Positions 1 to 8,756 of a stretch of 33,378 bases of DNA are shown in pieces. The notes under the pieces are model-generated. The model did not search any database. It worked only from the letters and a program-made list of their open reading frames with translations, and was not told the origin of the DNA. The translations under genes and the position numbers were made by a program. Every line of letters starts with the position of its first letter. The stretch's first letter is position 1. The DNA comes from an uncultured Clostridium sp. (GTDB taxonomy: Bacteria > Bacillota > Clostridia > Lachnospirales > Lachnospiraceae), in assembly GCA_900543885.1 (NCBI GenBank), contig UQTA01000034.1, forward strand, positions 1-33,378, given 5' to 3'.

Positions 1-126
1 ACCGTGCCCGAACACGCGAAGCGTGTGAGTTGGGTTCGCAGTTCTGACACTAGGCGGCGCAAGCCCACGAACAAAGGATTTTCTCCCAAATGCGCATCTG
101 TAATGCGCGCCGGTGGCTTTCGGACC
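1..126. repeat. Left copy of long inverted repeat (truncated by window edge)
   Basis: Bases 1-126 are the exact reverse complement of 32988-33113 (base n pairs with 33114-n; identity stops at base 127). The copy is cut by the window start. By comparison with the right copy, 1-120 is the inner part of a 198-bp palindromic element whose terminal sequence ends at 120. Just beyond it, a 13-base word beginning CTTTCGGACC occurs twice, 20 bases apart (117-129 and 137-149). The short frames inside it carry no ribosome binding site and are probably not genes. Confidence 0.9.
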
Positions 127-170
127 CTTTGGAAGTCTTTCGGACCCTTCTGAACAAAATCGCAATTATA

Positions 171-218
171 AAAAATAAGCCTGACCAGATTTCAACATGA
201 TCCTATCAGGCTATTTTT
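171..218 (-). terminator. Rho-independent terminator of the metallopeptidase gene
   Basis: AGCCTGA (178-184) pairs with TCAGGCT (206-212). The stem is extended by AAAAAT (171-176) with ATTTTT (213-218), leaving one bulged base. Read on the minus strand, the hairpin is followed by a U-rich run and overlaps the stop codon of the upstream gene (217-219). Confidence 0.75.
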
Positions 219-816
219 AATAATTTGATCCATTTTCCTTCAACCAGGCTCTCCTTGCCTTATAATCCGGCAACACCTTTCCTACCTCTGCCCAGAAAAG
301 AGCGGAATGATTCATCTGCTTTCTGTGTGCCAGTTCATGGACTACCACATAATCCAGTATTTCCGGCGGCATCAGGATCAGCTTCCAGTGGAAGTTCAGA
401 TTTCCTTCTCCGCTGCAGCTGCCCCAGCGGGTTTTTGCAGCACGGATGCTGATTCTTCCATAGGTGACTCCCATAATCTTTGCATACCAGGCGGTTCGCT
501 CAACAATCTTTTTTCTGGCAGCACGGCGGTAGAAAGCTTCTACCTCCGGATTTTCTTCATAATCCGCTTTGGGTCTGGCAGCTTTTCTTTGTCTGCGTGT
601 TTCTACAAGAAACCATTTCTCTACGATCCACTCCTGACGTTCATTTACAAAATCTATAAGTGCCTTTTTAGTGATTCCTTTTGGTACCCGGATCAGCACT
701 TTTCCATCTGCCTGTACCTCCAGCCCGATCGTACGTCGTTTGGAATATACTACATCTACCGGAATCGTCCCTTCCTTTTCTCCCTGACGCCATCCAACTT
801 CTATCCTGCTTACCAT
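217..816 (-). CDS. YgjP/M48-type zinc metallopeptidase family protein (DUF45)
   Basis: This is a predicted soluble zinc metalloprotein of the YgjP/DUF45 group. The C-terminal half carries the family signature: WGSC, then an HELAH zinc motif followed by NHSALFW, where the third ligand is expected. The N-terminal half (SKRRTIGLEV) is the usual basic beta-rich part. A GTG at 873 would give 218 residues. I prefer ATG 816 (199 residues) because GAGAGGGG sits about seven bases upstream of it. The cellular role of the family is poorly defined. It follows the glycan operon but is separated from it by a terminator, so it is probably a separate transcription unit. No signal peptide or membrane segment is seen. 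Confidence 0.88.
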   Translation of the reverse strand: MVSRIEVGWRQGEKEGTIPVDVVYSKRRTIGLEVQADGKVLIRVPKGITKKALIDFVNERQEWIVEKWFLVETRRQRKAARPKADYEENPEVEAFYRRAARKKIVERTAWYAKIMGVTYGRISIRAAKTRWGSCSGEGNLNFHWKLILMPPEILDYVVVHELAHRKQMNHSALFWAEVGKVLPDYKARRAWLKENGSNY

Positions 817-902
817 CTTATCACCCCTCTCATCTGCAAATTTTCTAGTGCAGCCTTCTATCGCTTCCTTCACTTCCCATAGCAGATTTCCCTGATTCAG
901 TC

Positions 903-948
903 AAAAATACCCCCGGTACAAATATATCTTTGCACTGAGGGTATTTTT
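903..948 (-). terminator. Terminator after the ABC permease gene
   Basis: AAAAATACCC (903-912) and GGGTATTTTT (939-948) form a perfect 10-bp stem with a 26-base loop, followed by U-rich sequence on the minus strand. It lies about 70 bases past the stop codon of the Wzm-like permease and marks the end of the glycan operon. Confidence 0.7.
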
Positions 949-1017
949 CCTGATCTACTTTATGATTTTCTTTACAGATCATTGATCTGCCTGCTGTTTC
1001 AGGCAATTCTTTCTTCT

Positions 1018-1830
1018 TTACAGCACATCTGAAAAATGAGGCCGCAGCTTCTTAAACATCTTAAGTCCCACCGCAAATACTACAAGGGTGAAGATCCAGT
1101 AGTACAATGTCAGCTTCGGTCTTTCCCAGAACCAGTTTCCTGTGATCATGCTGTCTTTGTAACCAGTTACGATGTAATAAAAGGGATTGATCTTAAATAA
1201 TGGTTCGATCCACGGCAAACGGTTGGTAAACATAGACTCATGATACATGATCGGCGCCATCCAGATACCAAACTGAAGACAGATTCCTACGATCTGGGAC
1301 ATATCTTTAAAAAATACATTAACAGAGGCAGTAAAATATCCCAGTCCCAGCACCAGCATAGACGCTGCAAAGCTATAATAGATCACCTGAATCCAGGAAA
1401 GTATCGGCATCCTTCCTGCCACCAGATACATGATCATCATAATAAGAACAAAAAAGCCATGCACCAGCAGACAGGAGATCAGCTTGATCATAGGCAGTAT
1501 CTCTACTTTAAAAACCACCTTTTTCACCAGATAACTGTATTCCTGCAGGCAGCCTGTGATTCCGTTTAAAGCTTCTCCGAAGAAAAACCAGGGCACAATA
1601 CCCGGCACCAGCCAGATTACATAGCTGACACCTGGAACCGGAGGCGGGGATTTAAAACCGATACCAAAGATGACCGCATAGATCACAATGGTAACAACCG
1701 GCTGGATAAACATCCACACAATGCCGAAGTAGGAACCTACAAAGCGCTTCCTGAAATCTGCTTTTCCCAGATCCCATACCAGTTTTCTTTTTTTAATGAT
1801 CTCTTTTAAAAGAGACAATGCATAATTCAT
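1018..1830 (-). CDS. Wzm/TagG-like ABC-2 polysaccharide export permease
   Basis: This is an integral membrane permease of the ABC-2 family that exports polysaccharide or teichoic-acid-type polymers. The amphipathic N-terminus leads into the family segment FGIVWMFIQPVVTIVIYAVI (residues ~36-55), and about six hydrophobic helices follow. Its 270 residues are the normal length. The start is ATG 1830 with AAGGA nine bases upstream. It is the last gene of the minus-strand glycan operon, after rmlC. Such permeases need a TagH/Wzt ATPase, usually encoded next door, but none is present: a terminator follows and then the metallopeptidase. The ATPase must lie elsewhere or be lost. The family is clear; the exported polymer is unknown. 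Confidence 0.9.
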   Translation of the reverse strand: MNYALSLLKEIIKKRKLVWDLGKADFRKRFVGSYFGIVWMFIQPVVTIVIYAVIFGIGFKSPPPVPGVSYVIWLVPGIVPWFFFGEALNGITGCLQEYSYLVKKVVFKVEILPMIKLISCLLVHGFFVLIMMIMYLVAGRMPILSWIQVIYYSFAASMLVLGLGYFTASVNVFFKDMSQIVGICLQFGIWMAPIMYHESMFTNRLPWIEPLFKINPFYYIVTGYKDSMITGNWFWERPKLTLYYWIFTLVVFAVGLKMFKKLRPHFSDVL

Positions 1831-1870
1831 AAATTCGTTTCCTTATACTCTCATTCTTGGCAAAACAGTC

Positions 1871-2425
1871 TTAGAACTTAAAAGTATCCTTTAAACCGCT
1901 CCACTTCTTGTCCTTGTCAGAAATGATCAGCTCCATGCCTTCCTCGATCGGCCAGTCTACACCAATCTCCGGATCACTCCATAACAGACCGCCTTCATCA
2001 CCTGGATGATAGAAATCTGTACACTTGTAAGCAAACTCAGCTTCATCAGATAATACTAAAAAGCCATGTGCAAAACCTTCTGGAATATAGAACTGCTTCT
2101 TGTTTTCAGCAGATAAAGTTACACCAAACCACTTTCCATAAGTTTTGGAATCAGCACGAAGGTCTACTGCCACATCAAATACGGTTCCGCGCACTGCACG
2201 TACCAGTTTGCCCTGAGGATACTGCTTCTGGAAATGAAGTCCTCGTAAAACGCCCTTTACAGACATGGACTGGTTATCCTGAACAAAAGTCATGTTCAGA
2301 CCAGCTTCCTTAAAATCGTTCTGATTATAAGTTTCCATGAAATAGCCTCTTTCATCCTTAAATACAGTAGGCTCGATTACATAAAGTCCTTCAATGTCAC
2401 ATGTAGTTACTTTAATCTTTCCCAT
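1871..2425 (-). CDS. rfbC: dTDP-4-dehydrorhamnose 3,5-epimerase
   Basis: This cytoplasmic epimerase (RmlC) converts dTDP-4-keto-6-deoxy-D-glucose to the L-lyxo form, the third step of dTDP-L-rhamnose synthesis. The 184 residues match the usual cupin enzyme. The N-terminal VFKDERGYFMETYN, GVLRGLHFQ with the catalytic His at residue 64, GKLVR (Lys73), the IPEGFAHGFLVLSD strand and Tyr133 are all present. AAGGAG lies just upstream of ATG 2425. rmlA, rmlB and rmlD are not in this window, so they must be encoded elsewhere. A rhamnosyltransferase-like gene in the same operon (4729-5721) makes rhamnose a likely component of the glycan. Confidence 0.95.
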   Translation of the reverse strand: MGKIKVTTCDIEGLYVIEPTVFKDERGYFMETYNQNDFKEAGLNMTFVQDNQSMSVKGVLRGLHFQKQYPQGKLVRAVRGTVFDVAVDLRADSKTYGKWFGVTLSAENKKQFYIPEGFAHGFLVLSDEAEFAYKCTDFYHPGDEGGLLWSDPEIGVDWPIEEGMELIISDKDKKWSGLKDTFKF

Positions 2426-2632
2426 AATGATTCTCCTTTATTTTTTCTTCTGACCCTGGTTCTTTGTTTATCGATCATAACTTATCGGTCATATATTTTC
2501 CACATTCATCTGGAAATTTTACCACGTTATCAACAAGTCTGCAACTGTTTATCCCCATAAACACCGCTGTACACAGGCTTGATTTCAAAGAAAACAGTAC
2601 CTTGCAGACCACTGCCGCCTCAGGCAACCGTT

Positions 2633-4330
2633 TTACAACCGCAGGCAGACCACCGCAAAGATCCGAAGGATCACGTACATATCCGCTGCTATCATAGTAT
2701 ACAGGATCAGCCTGTCATCTGTATCTGTTCTGACCGCTTTCTGATTTTTAAGAGTAAGCAGGAAAATGGGCAGTAACGGAAGCATATATCTTCCCTGGAC
2801 TCCCTGAACCATGTTAGAACTTTTAGGTGTCCATGCAAGGAGCATGGAAAACATCAGTGCCCCGAAGATCACCAGGCAGATAAACCAGATCCATAATCGC
2901 GCCTTTATCTTTATAATGATCTCTTCTCCCGGCTTTTTAAGCGCTAATAATATCAGACAGACAGTAAGCAGTAAAATAACTAAATAGGGTGTGTTTAACA
3001 CTGCATCCCGATTGCCAAGGGCTTCTCCTAACATCCCTGAATACAGGCTTTCTCCCTGCCATGCCACTGTATTATAAAACAGCTGCAATACATGTACCGG
3101 CTGATGGATCAGCTCTGCAAAAGAATATCCCGCTTCTTCTGCCCAGGCAACATAGCTGTCACTTTCCTGTGTATACATGGCAACCGTCCTTAAATTTACC
3201 ACAGCCATAGCCGCTAAAAAGCTTCCCAAAACAGCCACAGCAGAAATCGTCCATTTTTTCCAATTTCCAAACTTTTTAACTGGTATCAGCAGACAGAAGC
3301 CTGCAATGGCACCATATACCATTTTGCAGGGGCCCATTACTGCCATGATACAGGCAAGAAGAACTACATCTTTTACAGAGACCTTTTCTGCCTTATAGGC
3401 AAGATCCAGGCAGACAGCGGCAAAAAGGCCAGAACCTGCCAGTATCACAACATCATAAGACAGCGAAGCTGCCAGATGAAGGCTCATAGGCAAAATGGAC
3501 ACGCCGAAAAATGCATTTTTCCCAAAAGACAGACGTTTTATAGTCAAAGTTCCAACTGCAGCAAACAGCAAAAGGTTGAAAAAACGCCCCAGATATAAAA
3601 GGGCAATACTGTTAAGGCCCAATACTCTTGCCAGAGTAAAACCCAGTGCCTGAGGCACATAGGCAAGCGGCGTCGTCCGCACCGACGGCTGGCGGGAAAC
3701 ACGCAGCCCTGACATCTTTTCGCTGCTTTCATCATGCACAGTTTCTTTTTTTACAGTACCGCCATCATGGATCGCCTTATAGGTCTCTTCTTTCAAAGTC
3801 TGCCCCAGAATAACCGGTGTTCCTTTTTGATCCTCTTTCGCATCATCTGCCGTATTTTCCACGGCATCTTTCTGCTCTTCTCTCCAGTCACGAAACTCCT
3901 GATTCACATCCTCAATCCAGTCATCTTCTTCCCGGATATAGATATAACCGTCTTCATCTGCTCCCGGCAGCCCTAAAAAACGGTTGGAAAGCTCATAGGC
4001 ACTGATATAGTGGCTTACTTCATCTGGTGCTGACAGCGGGGCCAGGACAAGCATATACAAAATGCCAAGACACATGATTATTCCAAAGTACAGGCCTGGA
4101 AGTTTTGATCCACTGAAAACGCCGTCAAGAAATTCCCAGTTTTTTCCAAATATGAGTATACCAATACCAACCAGCACCACCATACTCAGGAAAAACAGGC
4201 CCCCATACCAGCCATACAGCCATTGGTGACCTGTTTCCGTTACAGATGCACGTACATCCAGAAAATGCCATACTCCCAGAAGAAACACAGCGAAAGGCCA
4301 TAAAAGCCAGATCGATAATTTCTTTTTCAT
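2633..4330 (-). CDS. DUF2142 multi-pass membrane protein
   Basis: This 565-residue integral membrane protein has about a dozen hydrophobic segments. The DUF2142 hallmark APLSAPDEVSHYISAYELSN lies after the third helix. It is followed by a large hydrophilic loop, rich in charged residues and probably outside the membrane, before the remaining helices. DUF2142 proteins are found in polysaccharide loci and resemble GT-C-type membrane glycosyltransferases in layout, with the Asp-Glu pair after helix 1-3 as a candidate active site; that role is inferred. ATG 4330 lies three bases past the DUF2304 stop, with AAAGGTG upstream. Position in the operon supports a role in assembling or modifying the glycan at the membrane. 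Confidence 0.85.
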   Translation of the reverse strand: MKKKLSIWLLWPFAVFLLGVWHFLDVRASVTETGHQWLYGWYGGLFFLSMVVLVGIGILIFGKNWEFLDGVFSGSKLPGLYFGIIMCLGILYMLVLAPLSAPDEVSHYISAYELSNRFLGLPGADEDGYIYIREEDDWIEDVNQEFRDWREEQKDAVENTADDAKEDQKGTPVILGQTLKEETYKAIHDGGTVKKETVHDESSEKMSGLRVSRQPSVRTTPLAYVPQALGFTLARVLGLNSIALLYLGRFFNLLLFAAVGTLTIKRLSFGKNAFFGVSILPMSLHLAASLSYDVVILAGSGLFAAVCLDLAYKAEKVSVKDVVLLACIMAVMGPCKMVYGAIAGFCLLIPVKKFGNWKKWTISAVAVLGSFLAAMAVVNLRTVAMYTQESDSYVAWAEEAGYSFAELIHQPVHVLQLFYNTVAWQGESLYSGMLGEALGNRDAVLNTPYLVILLLTVCLILLALKKPGEEIIIKIKARLWIWFICLVIFGALMFSMLLAWTPKSSNMVQGVQGRYMLPLLPIFLLTLKNQKAVRTDTDDRLILYTMIAADMYVILRIFAVVCLRL

Positions 4331-4333
4331 CTT

Positions 4334-4732
4334 TTATTCACCTTTCCCACAGGTTTCCAGTGCAGCCTCACGTTTCTCCAGGGCTGCTTCCTTCTCTTCC
4401 AGAAATTTCTGCTCCAGAGCCATCTTCTGGATCAGCTCTCTCTGCTTGCTTTCAAGCTGTGACAACTGGATCGTCATTCCAAATGCTTTTACGATCAATA
4501 AAAAGATCATAAACAGGAACAGAAAGTTCGGTGTGGAATAAATACCTAAAAGTCTTGCGCAAAGATCCGCTGCTCCCGGAACCACTGCAAACACCACAAG
4601 GATCAACGACATGATCACCCAGAACATGGCAGCTTCGATCTGCACTTTCGCCTGACGTATTTTTCGCATCATAAATGTCATTGTGATAACAGAAACTATG
4701 ATCAGTACCACACGAAGCATTATTGTCATCAT
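4334..4732 (-). CDS. DUF2304 small membrane protein
   Basis: The protein has 132 residues with three hydrophobic helices (about 5-22, 35-55 and 68-86) and a C-terminal charged coiled-coil tail of Gln/Glu/Lys-rich heptads. This is the DUF2304 layout, a family repeatedly found beside GT2 glycosyltransferases. Its start overlaps the stop of the upstream glycosyltransferase by four bases (ATGA, 4729-4732), so the two are probably translationally coupled and may act together. The molecular function is unknown; a scaffold or membrane anchor for the glycosyltransferase is only a guess from synteny. Confidence 0.82.
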   Translation of the reverse strand: MMTIMLRVVLIIVSVITMTFMMRKIRQAKVQIEAAMFWVIMSLILVVFAVVPGAADLCARLLGIYSTPNFLFLFMIFLLIVKAFGMTIQLSQLESKQRELIQKMALEQKFLEEKEAALEKREAALETCGKGE

Positions 4733-5721
4733 CTTCTGTCACCGCCTTCTTTTTTCTCCAACCAGTATTCCCGGTTCATGGTGCATTTCATGATCAGCCA
4801 CATAGGAAGCATGCGGTATGCTTTTCCCATGCGGTATCCCATATATTTAAAACCGCTTTTTACAAACATTCCGGGGATCAGCCATGGTTTGTGCTTTTCT
4901 GAAAGATAATGGGCTGTCTGCTTTACCAGACGGATGCCTTCACTTTCGGAATGAATACCGCCAAATACCTCCGGGTGGTCTGCCTGAGAAACAGCCAGGT
5001 CAAAATTGCGCTTAAACTGCTGGGTACAGTTATAATTGTGGGAATGGATCACCTTAGCATCAGCCACATAAGCAATGGCATAATCATCTTCCATCACTGC
5101 CTTTCCGGCAAAGATCATATCTTCATTGAAAATGGCATTTTTAATAAATCCCCCCTGAAACCAGAATTTCTCCCGGTCATAGGCGCAGCACACATTGGAA
5201 GCAAAGAAGGTTTTAATACCCAGACGTTTTAAATCTGCCTTTGTTTTTATGCAGCTTTCCTCCGGATAATTAAAGGAACGTGTATACCGTTCTGCCAGCG
5301 GACAGTCTTTATCAGGAAGCTGTCTGGCATAAGCCATAATAACCGCCTCGCCCTCCGGACCTCTCTGCTTAAACGCATCTGTCAGCTTTTCAATTAAAAA
5401 TTCATCTGCCGGAACAGCATCATCGGTCATAAACACCACGATATCTGCCCTTGAAAACCGCATTCCTCTGTTTCTGGTAGCACCATGGTCAAATTCCGCC
5501 TTCGTCAGGTGGTGGACCTGAAGATTTTTTATCCCTTCAAAGCCCTTTTCATTCCAGAATGCCTTTTCTGTATTCATTACAATGATCTTCCCTATGGGAT
5601 AGGTCTGTTTCTCCAGCATCTTTAAAAGCCTGGAAAATTTCTTGCCCGGTTTATAGGTAGGAATCACCACGTCTACCCGCGGTTTTTTGGGAGTTTTCTC
5701 ACTCCAGCTTTCCTCTGTCAT
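4729..5721 (-). CDS. GT2 glycosyltransferase, rhamnosyltransferase-like
   Basis: This 330-residue family 2 glycosyltransferase probably transfers a sugar from a nucleotide donor to a lipid-linked glycan at the inner membrane face. VDVVIPTYKPG (residues ~17-27) is the nucleotide-binding start of the GT-A fold. FDHGATRNRGMRFSRADIVV followed by FMTDDAVP is the motif typical of RfbF/RgpB-type rhamnosyltransferases, with the TDD acidic motif binding metal. NEDMIFAGKAV holds the later ED acceptor-side motif. The start overlaps the flippase stop (ATGA at 5718-5721) and the stop overlaps DUF2304. The presence of rfbC in the operon supports dTDP-rhamnose as donor, but specificity is not proven. Confidence 0.88.
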   Translation of the reverse strand: MTEESWSEKTPKKPRVDVVIPTYKPGKKFSRLLKMLEKQTYPIGKIIVMNTEKAFWNEKGFEGIKNLQVHHLTKAEFDHGATRNRGMRFSRADIVVFMTDDAVPADEFLIEKLTDAFKQRGPEGEAVIMAYARQLPDKDCPLAERYTRSFNYPEESCIKTKADLKRLGIKTFFASNVCCAYDREKFWFQGGFIKNAIFNEDMIFAGKAVMEDDYAIAYVADAKVIHSHNYNCTQQFKRNFDLAVSQADHPEVFGGIHSESEGIRLVKQTAHYLSEKHKPWLIPGMFVKSGFKYMGYRMGKAYRMLPMWLIMKCTMNREYWLEKKEGGDRR

Positions 5722-7034
5722 TGCCTTATCTCCTTTTCCTCACTCCTGCAGGATCTTATGGTACAAAGGCCAAAACCTGCCGTCAGTCCTGCCATCAGCA
5801 GCAGATAGCAAAGCGCTGCCCCGTTAATGCCAAAAGCCCCAACAAGAACTCCTGACAGGAAAAAAGCTGCCACAGCTGCCGCCGCATATACAAAAAACAC
5901 TGTTTTCTGTCTGCGCATAATAACCAGTGCGTAATACATCAGATTTGCCAGGGCATAAAAACCGCCGCCTAAAACGATTCCTGCAAATGCCCAAAAATAA
6001 ACGGTCAATGTTCCTTTCTCGCCTCCCATAAGAAGCTCCATAACAGAAAGTGCCCATTTTCCTAAAACAAGAGTACCTGCCATTGCAAGTACTGTAAGCC
6101 CCAGGATCACCGCTGCGATACGCACCAGCGTCTTCTTAAACTCTGCGATCTTTTCTTCTGTCCAAAGATCTGTAAGCGTAGTCAGATAGGGACGTATCAC
6201 AAAATTAGCTACCATATAAATAACAGAGGTAGGCATAAAAATCAAGTTAAAATATCCTGATGCCGCATTGTTCATCCGTGCATCAATGGCATATTTTGCA
6301 GACGAAAAAATGTAAAAATCCAGGAACACGGAAATAAACAAAAACCCCGTATTTTTAAAGAGTTTCGTCACTTTTCCTTTGGTAAAAGTCCAATCCACAT
6401 GATCCAGTGCATGGATCACATCCAGATTAAATAAAAACACGCCCATAGCCTGGGCTGCCACAGCCATAAGACAGGCAAACAGCAGATGTCCAAATGCCCC
6501 CAGAGTCACTGTAAATACTGCGACAGAAAAAATCGTTCTGAAAAAATTAGATTTACCTGTAAGGTACAGGCATCCCTGACGCTGAAATTCAGACTCATAC
6601 ACATCCGCATATCCGTCAATGACCTTATAGATCACAAGAAGAAGCAGGATCATACATTTTCCTGCTGTATAGTCACCGATCCCTTTGCGGAAAGCAATGG
6701 TTTTTGCTGTGAGAAACAAAGCTCCTGCCACCAATGCAATCATACAGGTTATATTTCTGTGTTCCCTGTATTCTCTGAAGGAATATTCTCCCTTTCCGTC
6801 TGTGATCTGAAATGGCCTTATTCCAAAATAAGCCACTAAAAACAGCTGCTGTCCCAGTGTAGAATAGCCAAAAGAGAAAATACCTCCCTTTTCTTCTCCC
6901 GCCATGCGGATGACCAGAAAAGAAAGAACCATACTTGCAAAGGCATACACAAAGCTGCCTGCAATATTCCACATCACATTGGCTCTTGCAACATTATCTC
7001 CCTTATATAATAACTGTCTGGTAAGATTTTTCAT
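5718..7034 (-). CDS. Wzx-like flippase / polysaccharide biosynthesis membrane protein
   Basis: This 438-residue membrane protein has about 12 hydrophobic segments and belongs to the MOP (MATE/Wzx) superfamily. It would flip lipid-linked oligosaccharides across the membrane. The N-terminal NVMWNIAGSFVYAFASMVLS and FLVIRMAGEEKGGIFSFGYS match the first two helices of this family. It follows the DPM1-like GT2 by nine bases and overlaps the next GT2 by four, so it sits inside a tightly packed operon. It is distinct from the second flippase at 26966-28429, so two repeat units, or two steps, may be flipped. The substrate is unknown. Confidence 0.87.
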   Translation of the reverse strand: MKNLTRQLLYKGDNVARANVMWNIAGSFVYAFASMVLSFLVIRMAGEEKGGIFSFGYSTLGQQLFLVAYFGIRPFQITDGKGEYSFREYREHRNITCMIALVAGALFLTAKTIAFRKGIGDYTAGKCMILLLLVIYKVIDGYADVYESEFQRQGCLYLTGKSNFFRTIFSVAVFTVTLGAFGHLLFACLMAVAAQAMGVFLFNLDVIHALDHVDWTFTKGKVTKLFKNTGFLFISVFLDFYIFSSAKYAIDARMNNAASGYFNLIFMPTSVIYMVANFVIRPYLTTLTDLWTEEKIAEFKKTLVRIAAVILGLTVLAMAGTLVLGKWALSVMELLMGGEKGTLTVYFWAFAGIVLGGGFYALANLMYYALVIMRRQKTVFFVYAAAAVAAFFLSGVLVGAFGINGAALCYLLLMAGLTAGFGLCTIRSCRSEEKEIRQ

Positions 7035-7043
7035 AATACTTGT

Positions 7044-7730
7044 TTAACGCTTTCTGAAATTTTGAATGACCAGGATAGAGAGCAGCATACGAACCATATA
7101 ACTTGCTGCTGTCAATGGCTTCAAATAACTTTCCCCTGCTGTCCGGTCATCAATAGTAACCTGCACTTCCGCGATCTTTGCGCCCTGACGGATCAAAAAT
7201 GACACTGTATCCGGTTCTGGCCCGTAATTTAAGTTCCAGGCAAATTCCCCGATCATCTTCCGGCTGAACAGACGCATTCCGGAAGTAGGATCCTTGATCT
7301 TTGCACCGGTAGTCATCCAGATAGCCGTTCCGATCAGACGGCTTCCAAGCATTCGCATGGACCAGCTTTTCTTTTCTGTTACAAAGCGGGAACCAATGAC
7401 AATGTCATAGCCTTCATCCATTTTTTCTTTCATGGCCTTAATATATTCCGGGCGGTGCTGTCCGTCGCCGTCAAACTGTACCGCATAGTTATATCCTTTC
7501 TGCCATGCGTATTTCATACCGGTCTGAAAGCATCCCGCCAGTCCTAAATTTACCGGCAGGTCAATAAAATTATAACCCCGCCTGCGGCAAATGGCAGCCG
7601 TGTCATCTTTAGAGCCGTCATTGACCACCACATAATCCAGTTCCGGGAAGTCCCGGCAGATGTGGTCTACTACTCTCTCAATATTTTTTCCCTCATTATA
7701 GGCCGGTATAACTAAAAGTACCTTATCCAT
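7044..7730 (-). CDS. GT2 glycosyltransferase, polyprenyl-phosphate (DPM1-like) type
   Basis: This 228-residue single-domain GT2 enzyme resembles the dolichol/undecaprenyl-phosphate sugar transferases. VLLVIPAYNEGKNIERVVDH (residues 4-23) opens the GT-A fold. VVNDGSKDDT gives the nucleotide site, QFDGDGQH carries the metal-binding DGD, and IGSRF and DPTSGMRLF are the later family motifs. No C-terminal membrane helices are present, unlike the longer GtrB forms. It may charge undecaprenyl phosphate with a sugar for later use by a membrane transferase such as the DUF2142 protein; that link is inferred. It follows the GT2 gene at 7801-8721 by 70 bases. Confidence 0.88.
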   Translation of the reverse strand: MDKVLLVIPAYNEGKNIERVVDHICRDFPELDYVVVNDGSKDDTAAICRRRGYNFIDLPVNLGLAGCFQTGMKYAWQKGYNYAVQFDGDGQHRPEYIKAMKEKMDEGYDIVIGSRFVTEKKSWSMRMLGSRLIGTAIWMTTGAKIKDPTSGMRLFSRKMIGEFAWNLNYGPEPDTVSFLIRQGAKIAEVQVTIDDRTAGESYLKPLTAASYMVRMLLSILVIQNFRKR

Positions 7731-7800
7731 TGTCTCTGTTCCTCTGATTATCTTCTGACATTCTGTCCGTCTTTTCTGCTCCTATATCCATGATCCGGTA

Positions 7801-8721
7801 TTACCAGCGCATCTTCAATACGCCTGTGAGAAATTTTACTTCTGCAAGAACCAGAGCCAGAAATGCTCTTGCTGCAGTCATTTTCATTTCTCCCAGTTCC
7901 AGATAATGTTCATAATAATATAACTTGCTCTTATGAAGAAGCTCTTGTTTCTCACTTATCTTCTTATAGCTTTTATCAATACTTACAGAATGCGCATGGA
8001 CATAGTAAGCATCTGTCACTAAAAGCTCTTTTAATCCCATTTTCTTTAATTTCTGTCCTAATATTTTCTCTTCATAATAGAGAAATACATGTTTATCAAA
8101 CAGTTCTTTTAAGTCTCCCGGCGTGAAGCAGCCTGTTTTCACCATGAAAAAGGAGCCTGGAAGAGCTCCTACCATGCGGCTGACTCCATCTGCTGCCACT
8201 GGCAGCTTATCAAGAGGCGTCTTTAAAAATGCGCCAAACAACCGTCTGGTCACCAGACCTGTATCCAGAAGATCCAGCCAGACTGACTGCAGATCCCAGT
8301 AACTAAAGGAAGGCTGTCCCTTTGTATCTACCACCATGGCAGAAGCAACTGCCCCGTCTTCCTGTTTTTCAAGAGCATCTTCCACCCGCAGGATACAGGT
8401 ATCGCTTACCTGCACATCTGGATTTGCGATCATAATATAATCAGGCTCCAGATATTCCACTGCATAATCGATCCCCGCCTGATTTCCGCTTCCATAACCG
8501 CCGTTTTCTGCAGTTCTGAAAAGATGCAGCTGCACCTTTTCTGACATGAACCTTTCTTTAAATTCTCCCAGTTCTTCCCAGGAATCATCGGTAGAACAAT
8601 TATCTACGATAATAATATTATGAATGGCTCTGCTGTCCTTCCAGCTTTCTGCCAGTTTTTTGGTTGTCTGTGCATCATTATAATTTAATATTACGGCACA
8701 TATATTCGTGTCTGCGTCCAT
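7801..8721 (-). CDS. GT2 family glycosyltransferase
   Basis: This 306-residue GT2 enzyme opens with ICAVILNYNDAQTTKKL (residues ~7-23) and continues with IIIVDNCSTDDSWEEL. A GGYGSGNQAGIDYA loop and ANPDV replace the usual DXD, as in WbbL/RfbF-like rhamnosyl and related transferases. LPGSFFMVK and FLYYEEKILGQKLKKMG are the acceptor-side motifs. A short hydrophobic C-terminal segment may tether it to the membrane. It is second in the minus-strand glycan operon, 35 bases after the GT8 gene. The donor sugar cannot be assigned. Confidence 0.86.
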   Translation of the reverse strand: MDADTNICAVILNYNDAQTTKKLAESWKDSRAIHNIIIVDNCSTDDSWEELGEFKERFMSEKVQLHLFRTAENGGYGSGNQAGIDYAVEYLEPDYIMIANPDVQVSDTCILRVEDALEKQEDGAVASAMVVDTKGQPSFSYWDLQSVWLDLLDTGLVTRRLFGAFLKTPLDKLPVAADGVSRMVGALPGSFFMVKTGCFTPGDLKELFDKHVFLYYEEKILGQKLKKMGLKELLVTDAYYVHAHSVSIDKSYKKISEKQELLHKSKLYYYEHYLELGEMKMTAARAFLALVLAEVKFLTGVLKMRW

Positions 8722-8756
8722 AGTTCCTTTCTCTCACTGTTTTATTTTTCCATCTA

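Noticed and set aside
2527..2558. TTATCAACA and TTATCCCCA resembling DnaA boxes upstream of the DUF2142 stop side
   Set aside because: Only two imperfect 9-mers in an AT-rich gap, with no dnaA/dnaN genes or AT-rich unwinding region; chance matches are likely.
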